A DNA stretch of 11,449 nt. Origin: JAIPEK01 sp041685935. Lineage in GTDB: Bacteria > Desulfobacterota > Desulfobacteria > Desulfobacterales > Desulfobacteraceae. The first letter of the stretch is position 1, and each line of letters starts with the position of its first letter. The position numbers and the translations under genes were made by a program. The notes under the pieces are model-generated. The model saw nothing but the letters and a program-made list of their open reading frames with translations. It did no database searches and was not told the DNA's origin. Positions 1 to 6,841 of the stretch are shown piece after piece. The stretch is taken from positions 1 to 11,449 of the forward strand of contig JAWLES010000075.1 of NCBI GenBank assembly GCA_041685935.1, in the 5' to 3' direction.

Positions 1-1478
1 ACGGTTTCAGGTACTGCCAGAAACTGGGCCTGGGCTGCTGAACGTTCGTATTTGCGTTTCAGATCTTCATAAACGATCCGCTCGTGGGCTGCATGCTGAT
101 CCAAGATGACCAGCCCTTCGTTTGATTCAGCCACGATATAGGTGTTCATCACCTGGCCTTTTACCGCATAAGGCATGGTCTGCCTTTCCTGCAGCCCGGC
201 GGTGCTTTCACCCGTTTCTTCTGCCATCCGGGGTTCTCCGGGAATTTTTTCTTTCCGGGCCGGATCCTGGGAACGCGTCATATCCTCCATGTGCGCGGTT
301 TTATACCGTTTCCCCGTACCGGGCGTTCCGAATTCAGGCAGAGGCTGTTCCACCGCCTCAACACCCCTTTGAAACACATGCGATTGCTGCCCTGAATCAA
401 TGCCATCCCGTGCGTGCTCGGAACCAACCCGGGCACTTTTCAGCCCCGGCCCGGCTGAAAAGGAGGGCGCGGAAGAAACCGAACGCTTTGCATCCCGATC
501 AAGCGCCTCCCGGACCGCCTCTTCCACTGCCCGGTACACGAGGTTCCCGTCAAAAAATCTTACTTCCAGCTTGGAAGGATGGACGTTCACATCCATCTTG
601 CCGTACGGCAGGTCGATAAACAGCACTGCAAGGGGAAATCTGCCTTTCATGATCCTGCCCCTGTATCCGCTGAAAACAGCCTTTGAAAGACTCCGGTCAC
701 TGATCATCCGCCTGTTGGCGAAAAGCCACAGCATCTTTGAGTTGCTCCGGGTAAGGGAGGGATCTGAAACAAATCCTGACACCCGGATAAACCCGTCCTG
801 CCGGTCCACTTCTATCAGGCGGCCTGCCGCATCTTTGCCAAGCACATTAACCGCCCTCTGGCAGAGAGAATCCCGGGCGTCAAAATCTTTCAGCCTCTTG
901 TTTTCCCTGAAAACGGAAAACCTGACACCGAGATTCCCGAGCGCAATACCTGAAAAGGTGTCAGCGATATGGCTCATCTCGGTATTGTCAGCTTTTAAAA
1001 ACTTTCTCCTTGCAGGGGTATTGAAAAAAAGATCCCTCACCTGGACCATGGTGCCTGCAGGAGCACCTGCATCGCAGACATTCATGATCTTCCCTCCTGC
1101 CACCTCTATCCTGGTGGCGGTGTCTGAAGAATGCTCCCTTGTGGTGAGTGTAAACCTTGAGACCGAGGCAATGGACGGAACAGCTTCCCCCCTGAATCCC
1201 ATGGTTGAAATGGAGGCAAGGTCCTCCTTTGTGTAGATTTTACTTGTTGCATACCGTTCCAGTGACAAAAGGGCATTGTCCGAGGACATGCCGGCCCCGT
1301 CATCACTGACCCGGATCAGTTTTTTCCCGCCTCCTTCCACTTCAAGGCGAATCGCCGAAGCCCCGGCATCCAGGGAGTTTTCAACAAGCTCCTTTACCAC
1401 TGCAGACGGCCTGGAGACCACCTCGCCCGCAGCTATCTGGTTGGAAAGAGTCTCTGGAAGAACCCTGATATCCGGCAT
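1..1478 (-). CDS. mutL: DNA mismatch repair protein MutL (C-terminus cut by window edge)
   Basis: MutL is the ATP-driven coordinator that links MutS mismatch recognition to strand incision and removal. About 492 residues are visible; the family is usually about 600-650, so the last part lies beyond position 1. The N-terminal GHKL ATPase is complete: NQIAAGEVV at 13-21, the catalytic-base region KELVENSLDAGA at 29-40 with Glu30, DDGAGM at 59-64, ATSKI at 77-81 and GFRGEA at 94-99. A low-complexity linker (about residues 330-440) follows. Then DQHAAHERIVYE begins at residue 460, matching the endonuclease metal-binding motif DQHA(X)2E(X)4E. This is therefore a nicking-type MutL, unlike the E. 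coli form, which fits an organism without MutH. The frame was read open through the linker. It is last in the argS-gatCA operon, 11 bases after the small protein; no strong ribosome binding site precedes the ATG, so translational coupling is plausible. Confidence 0.96.
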   Translation of the reverse strand, partial: MPDIRVLPETLSNQIAAGEVVSRPSAVVKELVENSLDAGASAIRLEVEGGGKKLIRVSDDGAGMSSDNALLSLERYATSKIYTKEDLASISTMGFRGEAVPSIASVSRFTLTTREHSSDTATRIEVAGGKIMNVCDAGAPAGTMVQVRDLFFNTPARRKFLKADNTEMSHIADTFSGIALGNLGVRFSVFRENKRLKDFDARDSLCQRAVNVLGKDAAGRLIEVDRQDGFIRVSGFVSDPSLTRSNSKMLWLFANRRMISDRSLSKAVFSGYRGRIMKGRFPLAVLFIDLPYGKMDVNVHPSKLEVRFFDGNLVYRAVEEAVREALDRDAKRSVSSAPSFSAGPGLKSARVGSEHARDGIDSGQQSHVFQRGVEAVEQPLPEFGTPGTGKRYKTAHMEDMTRSQDPARKEKIPGEPRMAEETGESTAGLQERQTMPYAVKGQVMNTYIVAESNEGLVILDQHAAHERIVYEDLKRKYERSAAQAQFLAVPET

Positions 1479-1489
1479 TGTACTGGTAC

Positions 1490-1672
1490 TTACATTTCCG
1501 GGTCTTTGACAAACCTGAGCAGGAACTCCGAATCCTCAGGGCCCAGGTCGAACCGGATGCTTGCTTCTTCGGCAAGCTGTTGCGGTTCCAGGTCCGGCCG
1601 CTCTTTCCGTTGCTGGGAAATCCATTTCACCGCCTTGCGCAGATTTTCTCCCTGTGGTTGTACATTTCCCAT
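1490..1672 (-). CDS. small conserved-looking protein upstream of mutL (60 aa)
   Basis: This 60-residue protein starts with ATG 7 bases after a strong AAGGAGG ribosome binding site and fills the gap between gatA (19 bases away) and mutL (11 bases away). The fit and signal make it a real gene despite its size. The sequence is hydrophilic and mainly helical: MGNVQPQGENLRKAVKWI, then a charged RKERPDLEPQQLAEEAS stretch, then FDLGPEDSEFLLRFV. No transmembrane segment, signal peptide or metal-binding cysteine is present. It resembles small uncharacterised proteins I associate with Desulfobacterota, but I cannot name a family. A role with MutL or the amidotransferase is suggested only by operon position. 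Confidence 0.8.
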   Translation of the reverse strand: MGNVQPQGENLRKAVKWISQQRKERPDLEPQQLAEEASIRFDLGPEDSEFLLRFVKDPEM

Positions 1673-1691
1673 TTTTTGCCTCCTTTATACG

Positions 1692-3161
1692 TTATAGATT
1701 GACTGACCGGTCCAGGCCCAGAGACTTCTCAAACCCGTAACCCGCACGGAAAAGGCTCAACTCGTCAAACCTGCGGGCCGTCATTTGCAAGCCCACAGGC
1801 AGCCCTTCCCGTGAAAATCCCGCAGGAACCGAAATACCCGGTACACCAGCCATGTTGGCGGGTATGGTGAAAACATCAGTGAGATACATGGTCAAAGGGT
1901 CATCGATATTTTCGCCGATCCTGAAAGCCGGTGTCGGAGCAACCGGTGAAAGGAGAATATCGCACGATTCAAATGCCTGTTCAAAATCCTTCATGATCAG
2001 GGAGCGGACTTTTGCGGCCCTGCCGTAATACTCGTCATAGTAACCTGATGAAAGGGCATAGGTCCCCATTATTATCCTGCGCTGAACCTCGGCACCGAAA
2101 CCTTCCGACTTGGTATTCTTGTACATGTCGATCAGGTCGCTTTTTTGCGGACTCCTGTGTCCGTAACGAACCCCGTCGAATCTGGCCAGGTTGGAACTCG
2201 CCTCGCACGGGGCGATGATGTAGTACGCAGCCACTGCATATTCAGTATGGGGAAGTGAAACCTCGACAATATCAACTCCGAGCTCTTCCAGCACTTTTCT
2301 GGACCGGTCAAAAATCTCTGCGACTTGCGGATCCAGACCCTCCACTTCCATAAATTCCCTTGGAACTCCCGCTTTCATCCCTTTGAGCCCTTTTTGCTCA
2401 AATTCAAGCAGGCCTGATGTGAAATCCGGCACGGATCTGTCCGCACTTGTGGAATCAGCCGGGTCCCTGCCTGATATGGAGTTCATGATGATGGCTGCGT
2501 CTTCCACGGTCCTGGTGATTGGCCCTGCCTGGTCAAGCGAGGAGGCATACGAGACAAGCCCGTACCTCGACACCCTGCCGTAGGTGGGCTTGAGACCCAC
2601 AACAGAGCAGTGGGAGGCGGGCTGGCGGATGGAGCCGCCCGTATCCGTGCCTATGGCGCCCAGACAGAAACCTGCGGCCACTGCAGCGGCTGATCCGCCG
2701 CTTGACCCGCCCGGCACGTAGTCGGTATTCCATGGATTCCTTGTCACGCCGAAGGCGGAATTCTCGTTGGAAGATCCCATGGCGAATTCATCCAGGTTGG
2801 TCTTTCCGGTAATCACAGCCTGGTCCGCCTTGAGCCTGCCCACGACCGTGGCGTCGTATCCCGGCACGAAGTTGTGAAGGCTGTATGAGCCGCATGTGGT
2901 TTTCATCCCCTTTGTGCAGAGGATGTCCTTTATACCCAGCGGAATACCCCTGAGAGGAAAGTCTCCGGGTTTTTTATCCGGATTGTCGGACTCTTTAGCG
3001 GAAAGAAGCGACGCATCCCTGTCCACATGAAGATATGCACGAATGGAGCTGTCATGCTTTTCTATCCGGTCCAGGATATCACGGGTGATCTCTTCGGAAG
3101 TGGTTTCGCCGGACTGGATTAAACCGGATGCCTCCTTTATGGTGAGTTGGTGCAGATTCAT
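1692..3161 (-). CDS. gatA: Asp-tRNA(Asn)/Glu-tRNA(Gln) amidotransferase subunit A
   Basis: GatA is the glutaminase subunit of the GatCAB complex. It releases ammonia from glutamine (or asparagine), and GatB uses it to convert mischarged Glu-tRNA(Gln) or Asp-tRNA(Asn) to the correct aminoacyl-tRNA in the cytoplasm. At 489 residues it has the usual family length. The amidase signature is complete: GIKDIL with Lys78, GGSSGGSAA with the cis-Ser near 153-154, and GTDTGGSIRQPA with nucleophile Ser177. These match the Ser-cisSer-Lys triad known from Staphylococcus aureus GatA, offset by about one residue. The start ATG follows an AAGGAAA ribosome binding site. gatC lies 28 bases upstream. gatB is not in the window and must be elsewhere. 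Confidence 0.98.
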   Translation of the reverse strand: MNLHQLTIKEASGLIQSGETTSEEITRDILDRIEKHDSSIRAYLHVDRDASLLSAKESDNPDKKPGDFPLRGIPLGIKDILCTKGMKTTCGSYSLHNFVPGYDATVVGRLKADQAVITGKTNLDEFAMGSSNENSAFGVTRNPWNTDYVPGGSSGGSAAAVAAGFCLGAIGTDTGGSIRQPASHCSVVGLKPTYGRVSRYGLVSYASSLDQAGPITRTVEDAAIIMNSISGRDPADSTSADRSVPDFTSGLLEFEQKGLKGMKAGVPREFMEVEGLDPQVAEIFDRSRKVLEELGVDIVEVSLPHTEYAVAAYYIIAPCEASSNLARFDGVRYGHRSPQKSDLIDMYKNTKSEGFGAEVQRRIIMGTYALSSGYYDEYYGRAAKVRSLIMKDFEQAFESCDILLSPVAPTPAFRIGENIDDPLTMYLTDVFTIPANMAGVPGISVPAGFSREGLPVGLQMTARRFDELSLFRAGYGFEKSLGLDRSVNL

Positions 3162-3189
3162 TCTGATTTCCTTTTTCTCCGGGGTAATT

Positions 3190-3477
3190 TTATTTCACGA
3201 TACGAGGCACCTGATAGAAATCATCATCCCGTTCAGGAGCGTTTGCCAGGGTCAGGTCCGGGCCCGGGGAACGGACGGGCTCGTCCGGCCTCATCACGTT
3301 TGTGTCAAAGCTTGCTCCGGCCACGGTGTCCACGCCTGTCAAATCAATCTCCCCGAGCTTGTCGATATATCCGAGAATTTCACTGAGCTGGGCTGCATAC
3401 TTTTCCACAAGAGAATCATCAACCCTCAGCCTGGCAAGGTGGGCTATATACTCCACCTTTTCTTTTGTAATTTTCAT
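3190..3477 (-). CDS. gatC: Asp-tRNA(Asn)/Glu-tRNA(Gln) amidotransferase subunit C
   Basis: GatC is the small structural subunit that wraps around the GatA-GatB interface. The 95-residue product has the family pattern: an N-terminal helical part MKITKEKVEYIAHLARL, the middle segment YAAQLSEILGYIDKLGEIDLTGVD, and the C-terminal tail with MRPDEP and a NAPERDDDFYQVPRIV ending. I chose the ATG at 3477 over an in-frame GTG at 3483. AAGGAG sits 5 bases before the ATG, whereas it would abut the GTG. The preceding SPOR gene stops at 3480, leaving a 2-base gap, so translation is likely coupled. Confidence 0.97.
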   Translation of the reverse strand: MKITKEKVEYIAHLARLRVDDSLVEKYAAQLSEILGYIDKLGEIDLTGVDTVAGASFDTNVMRPDEPVRSPGPDLTLANAPERDDDFYQVPRIVK

Positions 3478-3479
3478 GG

Positions 3480-4223
3480 TCACTCCTTTTGTATCACCAA
3501 TCCGTCTATGCTGTTCTTCCTGAGCTTTTCAAGGTAATCAAGCGCACCTGATTTTGTTTCAAACAATCCGGTTCTCACACGGTGCCATGTGCCGCTGTCA
3601 GTTTTGGTAACAGTCTTGTAGACATCAAACCCTTTGGATTCAAGAGCTGCCATCTCCTTGAGCGCATCCCTCAAGTCCCTGTAGGCTGCAACCTGGACGG
3701 TATAATTGCCATCTTCAGATCCTTCCCCGGATTCAGGGGTCTCAGTCTCTTTCCCTGCAGGGGTCTCGGTCTCTTTTTTAAGCTGTTCAGGGGCCGAATT
3801 CCCTCCATCCACGGAAGCAGGCAGGTTGTCATTCATTGTCATCCGCTTCCTGCTCTTTATTACAGGGATCTCCTCTTCCTTCTCCTGCCTGTCATCCCGA
3901 TCAGTCAGGCCTGACACGTTCGTGTCTTTATCATCCCGCCCGTCCCTGTCCCCGGCGATCTCCTGCTTTCCCATCCAGGTACCGTCCCCGAGGGATACGG
4001 GCTTTTCAAGTGCGCTGTAAAAATCGAGTTCGGTTTCCCCCGGTTCTTTCTCTCCATGCTTTTCATTGTAATCTTCCATAATGCCTGCAAGCTTCCGCTG
4101 GAACGGTTCGGTATCAAACTCCACAGGAGCCGTGCCTCTTCCCACAAGAACCCCCAGATAAAAAACCCATGCCATTATGAAAAAAAGGGCAAGATATTTA
4201 AATCCCCCTTTACCGGATGCCAT
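3480..4223 (-). CDS. membrane-anchored SPOR-domain protein
   Basis: This 247-residue protein has one N-terminal hydrophobic helix (about residues 9-29, YLALFFIMAWVFYLGVLVG) and a short basic start, predicting a type II inner-membrane protein with a periplasmic body. A long, charged, low-complexity linker rich in Glu, Asp, Lys, Thr and Pro (about 60-170) contains a KETETP repeat. A C-terminal SPOR domain follows at about 173-247, from NYTVQVAAYRDLRDA to GLVIQKE. SPOR domains bind peptidoglycan stripped of stem peptides at division septa, so this is probably a cell-envelope or division protein of the FtsN/DedD-like architecture. It lies 3 bases after argS and 2 before gatC; an AAAGGATG ribosome binding site is embedded in the end of argS. 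The operon context with translation genes does not explain its role. Confidence 0.9.
   Translation of the reverse strand: MASGKGGFKYLALFFIMAWVFYLGVLVGRGTAPVEFDTEPFQRKLAGIMEDYNEKHGEKEPGETELDFYSALEKPVSLGDGTWMGKQEIAGDRDGRDDKDTNVSGLTDRDDRQEKEEEIPVIKSRKRMTMNDNLPASVDGGNSAPEQLKKETETPAGKETETPESGEGSEDGNYTVQVAAYRDLRDALKEMAALESKGFDVYKTVTKTDSGTWHRVRTGLFETKSGALDYLEKLRKNSIDGLVIQKE
3483..3488 (-). promoter_or_regulatory. gatC ribosome binding site
   Basis: AAGGAG on the minus strand, 5 bases before the ATG at 3477. It overlaps the end of the upstream SPOR reading frame and decides the gatC start in favour of ATG over the earlier GTG. Confidence 0.75.
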
Positions 4224-4226
4224 TTT

Positions 4227-5906
4227 TTACATCCTTTCGGGTGCGGAAACTCCCAAAAGAGCCAGCCCGTTCCGGATAACCTTTTTCACGGCCCCGACAA
4301 GGAAAAGCCTTGCAAGGGACAGATCTTTGTCATCTGTAATCACTTTGTGCTTATTATAATAGGAATGAAAAGCCGAAGCAAGCGTCATCAGATACGTATA
4401 AATCACATGCGGATGAAGCGTTTCCGCACTTTTTTCCACATTTTCGCCGAACAGGGAAAGAATCTTGAGAAGTTCGATTTCCTCCTCTTTTCCGAGATGC
4501 TCCAGGCAGCCTTGAATTTTGTCGTCCCACTGAAGCTCAGCTTCCGGCACAAGCCCGTTTTCATACGCCTTGGAAAGAATGCTCGATATTCTGGCGTGGA
4601 CATACTGCACGTAATAAACAGGATTGTCACTGTTCTTCTGTTTGGCCAGCTCAAGATCAAAATCGAGGCCGGAATCAAAACTTCTGCTCAGAAACAGAAA
4701 CCTGGCAGCATCCCTGCCCACCTCGTCCACGATATCCTTGAGGGTCACGAACTCGCCCGCCCGTGTCGACATGGCGCAGGGTTCTCCTGAGCGCAGCAGG
4801 GTCACAAGCTGAACAAGGATCACGTCAAACCGGTCACTCTCCTTTTCAGAAGCATCAATGGATGCGTTAATCCGCTTGATATACCCGTGATGATCCGCAC
4901 CCCAGACATCTATCACACGGTCGAATCCCCTTTCGAACTTGTCCATGTGGTAGGCGATATCCGAAGCAAAATATGTGGTCTCTCCGTTGCTGCGGACCAC
5001 CACCCTGTCCTTCTCGTCTCCGAACCGCTCGGTATTGAACCAGAGCGCACCATCCTTTTCATAGACGATCCCTGACTTACGGAAGGCCTCAATTGTTTGA
5101 TGCACCTTTCCCGTATCATAAAGGTCCTGTTCGCTGAACCACCTGTCGAACTCAACCCCGAATGCCTCAAGATCCTCTTTAATCCGATTTAAAATGATCC
5201 GGGCCGCATAATCGGAACAAAACTTAACCGCCTCTTTTTCAGGAGTTTCCGGGAAAGAGCCGCCTTTGCTCTCCAGAATTGAGGCAGCTATGGTTTTGAT
5301 ATACTCTCCCTGGTAACAGTCACCCGGAAATTCCAGGGAAGCCCCGGAAAGCTCAAGAATGCGGAGCCATACAGACCTGCCCAGGGTTTCTATCTGTTTG
5401 CCTGCATCGTTGATATAGTACTCCCGGGCCACATCATACCCTGCAAAAGAGAGAATCCGGCTTACAGAGTCCCCGACCGCCGCTCCTCTGCCGTGTCCGA
5501 TATGAAGGGGCCCGGTGGGGTTGGCGCTTACGAACTCCACCTGCACCCTTTTGCCGGATCCTGCATCACATCTTCCATAATCCGCATCCTCGTTAAAAAT
5601 CTGTTTAAGGACCGGCTGCCATGCAGTATCAGAGAGAAAGAAATTGATGAAGCCCGGACCGGCGATTTCAATTTTCTCGATAAAACCGGAACGGTCAATG
5701 CAGGACACCAGGGCTTCGGCGATCTTCCGGGGCGGCATCTTCTGGATGGAGGCGGACACCATGGCAAAGTTGGCTGCATAATCCCCATGGGCATTGTGCC
5801 TTGGGATTTCGATCTCCATTTCAGGTATGGTGTCGGAATTCAGGAGTCCTTTTTCATAGGCTTTTTCAGCCCCTGAAACAATAATCTGCCTCAATCTTTG
5901 TTTCAT
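4227..5906 (-). CDS. argS: arginyl-tRNA synthetase
   Basis: ArgRS charges tRNA(Arg) with arginine. The 559-residue product has standard length and class I features: an N-terminal tRNA-binding Add-1 domain, ANPTGPLHIGHGRGA with the HIGH motif at about 135-138, the conserved WGADHHGY segment at about 335-342, and a C-terminal anticodon-binding helical domain with the VQYVHARI segment. The KMSKS loop is the degenerate form MSTRAGEFVTL (from about 379). This is common in bacterial ArgRSs and not a sign of inactivity. I chose ATG 5906 over an in-frame TTG two codons upstream. The ribosome binding site is weak (a GAG 8 bases before the ATG), so coupling to the upstream 152-residue gene, which ends 9 bases before, is likely. 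Confidence 0.98.
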   Translation of the reverse strand: MKQRLRQIIVSGAEKAYEKGLLNSDTIPEMEIEIPRHNAHGDYAANFAMVSASIQKMPPRKIAEALVSCIDRSGFIEKIEIAGPGFINFFLSDTAWQPVLKQIFNEDADYGRCDAGSGKRVQVEFVSANPTGPLHIGHGRGAAVGDSVSRILSFAGYDVAREYYINDAGKQIETLGRSVWLRILELSGASLEFPGDCYQGEYIKTIAASILESKGGSFPETPEKEAVKFCSDYAARIILNRIKEDLEAFGVEFDRWFSEQDLYDTGKVHQTIEAFRKSGIVYEKDGALWFNTERFGDEKDRVVVRSNGETTYFASDIAYHMDKFERGFDRVIDVWGADHHGYIKRINASIDASEKESDRFDVILVQLVTLLRSGEPCAMSTRAGEFVTLKDIVDEVGRDAARFLFLSRSFDSGLDFDLELAKQKNSDNPVYYVQYVHARISSILSKAYENGLVPEAELQWDDKIQGCLEHLGKEEEIELLKILSLFGENVEKSAETLHPHVIYTYLMTLASAFHSYYNKHKVITDDKDLSLARLFLVGAVKKVIRNGLALLGVSAPERM

Positions 5907-5915
5907 TTTCAAGCT

Positions 5916-6374
5916 CTATTCTTCATGTTCAGAGTCATCATCCGGCTCAAACTGCGGCGTGTCGTCATCCCCGTCGATCTCCTTGATATCGTCATCCCCG
6001 AGGCTGCTCCCTTCACCGAGAAGCTCGTCAAGCTCAACACCTTCCTCATCATCTCCGAAATCTTCATCCCCTTCGATAGGCAGGGCTTCAGCGTCATCAT
6101 AATCCAGGATGAGCTTATCTTCCGATTCATCAAAAAGGAAGGGTTTCATATGGTCATGCATCTTGGTGCAGAGGTCTGAAGTCGGGAAAAAATTCCGCCT
6201 TCTCACCGCTTCCGTGAAATCCTGAATCCCGGACCGGACAGCCTCCTTCATCTCATCCAGCCCGTATTGCTCCTCATGAAGGCCCACATACACGCCCGGG
6301 TCGACCTCGCCCGATTCGAGTATCACAAGCGCAGCATTTTTATCATCCTTCTCGATTTTAAACTTTCGCCTCAT
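5916..6374 (-). CDS. uncharacterised protein with acidic C-terminal tail
   Basis: A 152-residue protein at the head of the argS-gatCA-mutL operon; I do not recognise its family. The N-terminal part (1-90) is mixed and looks folded: a basic start (MRRKFKIEKDDK), then VYVGLHEEQYGLDEMKEAVRSGI and a KMHDHMKPFLFDESEDKLIL segment. From about residue 92 it becomes highly acidic, with runs of Asp/Glu (DDAEALPIEGDEDFGDD and similar), and ends EHEE. No transmembrane helix, signal peptide or cysteine cluster is seen; the only cysteine is Cys69. The acidic tail could mimic nucleic acid or bind basic partners, but that is speculation. The ATG has a good AGGAGA ribosome binding site 6 bases upstream. The gene is real by spacing and signal; its function is unknown. 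Confidence 0.85.
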   Translation of the reverse strand: MRRKFKIEKDDKNAALVILESGEVDPGVYVGLHEEQYGLDEMKEAVRSGIQDFTEAVRRRNFFPTSDLCTKMHDHMKPFLFDESEDKLILDYDDAEALPIEGDEDFGDDEEGVELDELLGEGSSLGDDDIKEIDGDDDTPQFEPDDDSEHEE

Positions 6375-6389
6375 AGTGTTCTCCTAAAC

Positions 6390-6446
6390 ATTATATTCCA
6401 AATCAGTTTTGATCCCAGTATAATTTCCCCCCTGCCACAAATACAA
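6390..6446 (-). promoter_or_regulatory. candidate promoter of the argS-gatCA-mutL operon
   Basis: Two -10-like boxes occur on the minus strand before the first gene. TATACT (6417-6422) lies 18 bases after a poor -35, TTGTAT (6441-6446). A perfect TATAAT (6390-6395) has no good -35 and would place the transcript start inside the ribosome binding site. The first pair is the more sensible choice. The assignment is weak. Confidence 0.3.
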
Positions 6447-6523
6447 GGAAATTCTCAAATATAGCGCAACAAAAAATTCTGTCAACAACAATAAGGATGG
6501 AGCGGAAAAATAAAGTTTTGGTA

Positions 6524-6552
6524 TTGACCTTGAAAGGACAAAGTGATAATTA
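6524..6552 (+). promoter_or_regulatory. candidate promoter of the tRNA-Ser pair
   Basis: TTGACC (6524-6529), 17 bases, then TAATTA (6547-6552), an AT-rich -10 region with overlapping GATAAT at 6545-6550. The predicted start near 6559 is about 9 bases before the first tRNA. Position and -35 quality support it; the exact -10 is uncertain. Confidence 0.5.
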
Positions 6553-6567
6553 TATCTTCTCAGATTC

Positions 6568-6655
6568 GGAGGAGTGGCCGAGTGGCTTAAGGCGGCGGTC
6601 TTGAAAACCGTTGAGCGTCAAAGCTCCGTGGGTTCGAATCCTACCTCCTCCGCCA
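6568..6655 (+). tRNA. tRNA-Ser (anticodon UGA)
   Basis: A class II tRNA of 88 bases with CCA encoded. The acceptor strands GGAGGAG and CTCCTCC pair fully, with discriminator G. The D arm holds GCCGAGTGGCTTAAGGC. The anticodon loop CTTGAAA gives TGA at 6602-6604. The long variable arm GAGC-GTCAAA-GCTC and the GGTTCGAATCC T-arm are typical of serine tRNAs. It reads UCA and related UCN codons. Confidence 0.97.
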
Positions 6656-6667
6656 AACGCAAAAAAC

Positions 6668-6759
6668 GGAGAAATGGCCGAGTGGCTGAAGGCGCTCGCC
6701 TGCTAAGCGAGTATGGGGTCAACGCTCCATCGAGGGTTCGAATCCCTCTTTCTCCGCCA
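6668..6759 (+). tRNA. tRNA-Ser (anticodon GCU)
   Basis: A class II tRNA of 92 bases with CCA encoded, 12 bases after the first. Acceptor GGAGAAA pairs with TTTCTCC, discriminator G. The anticodon stem CTCGC/GCGAG encloses loop CTGCTAA, giving GCT at 6702-6704, which reads AGC and AGU. A long variable arm and the GGTTCGAATCC T-arm are present. The two genes are probably co-transcribed. Confidence 0.97.
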
Positions 6760-6774
6760 CATAAAAGTGCTGCA

Positions 6775-6799
6775 GGGCCGGGACCTATCACCCCGGCCC
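6775..6799. terminator. GC-rich hairpin between convergent tRNA and hgc transcripts
   Basis: GGGCCGGG (6775-6782) pairs perfectly with CCCGGCCC (6792-6799) across a 9-base loop. On the plus strand it is followed by a loose ATTTCATTCAT tail. On the minus strand the hairpin is followed within about 8 bases by TTTT. It probably serves both the tRNA transcript and the arsR-hgcAB transcript, although neither T-tract is strong. Confidence 0.6.
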
Positions 6800-6841
6800 C
6801 GGCATTTCATTCATACCCTTCATACAACAGACCAACTGATA

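Noticed and set aside
400..1236. Open frame of 278 codons on the plus strand
   Set aside because: It is antisense to mutL, whose own frame shows the family motifs throughout; no ribosome binding site or recognisable product.
4766..4795. Degenerate KMSKS loop in ArgRS (MSTRAG) as a sign of a defective enzyme
   Set aside because: Many functional bacterial ArgRSs have this variant, and every other motif and the length are normal.
6731..6759. tRNA-Ser 3' end as a phage or island attachment site
   Set aside because: No second copy of the T-arm and acceptor sequence was found beyond the hgc operon, only the neighbouring serine tRNA, and no integrase gene is in the window.
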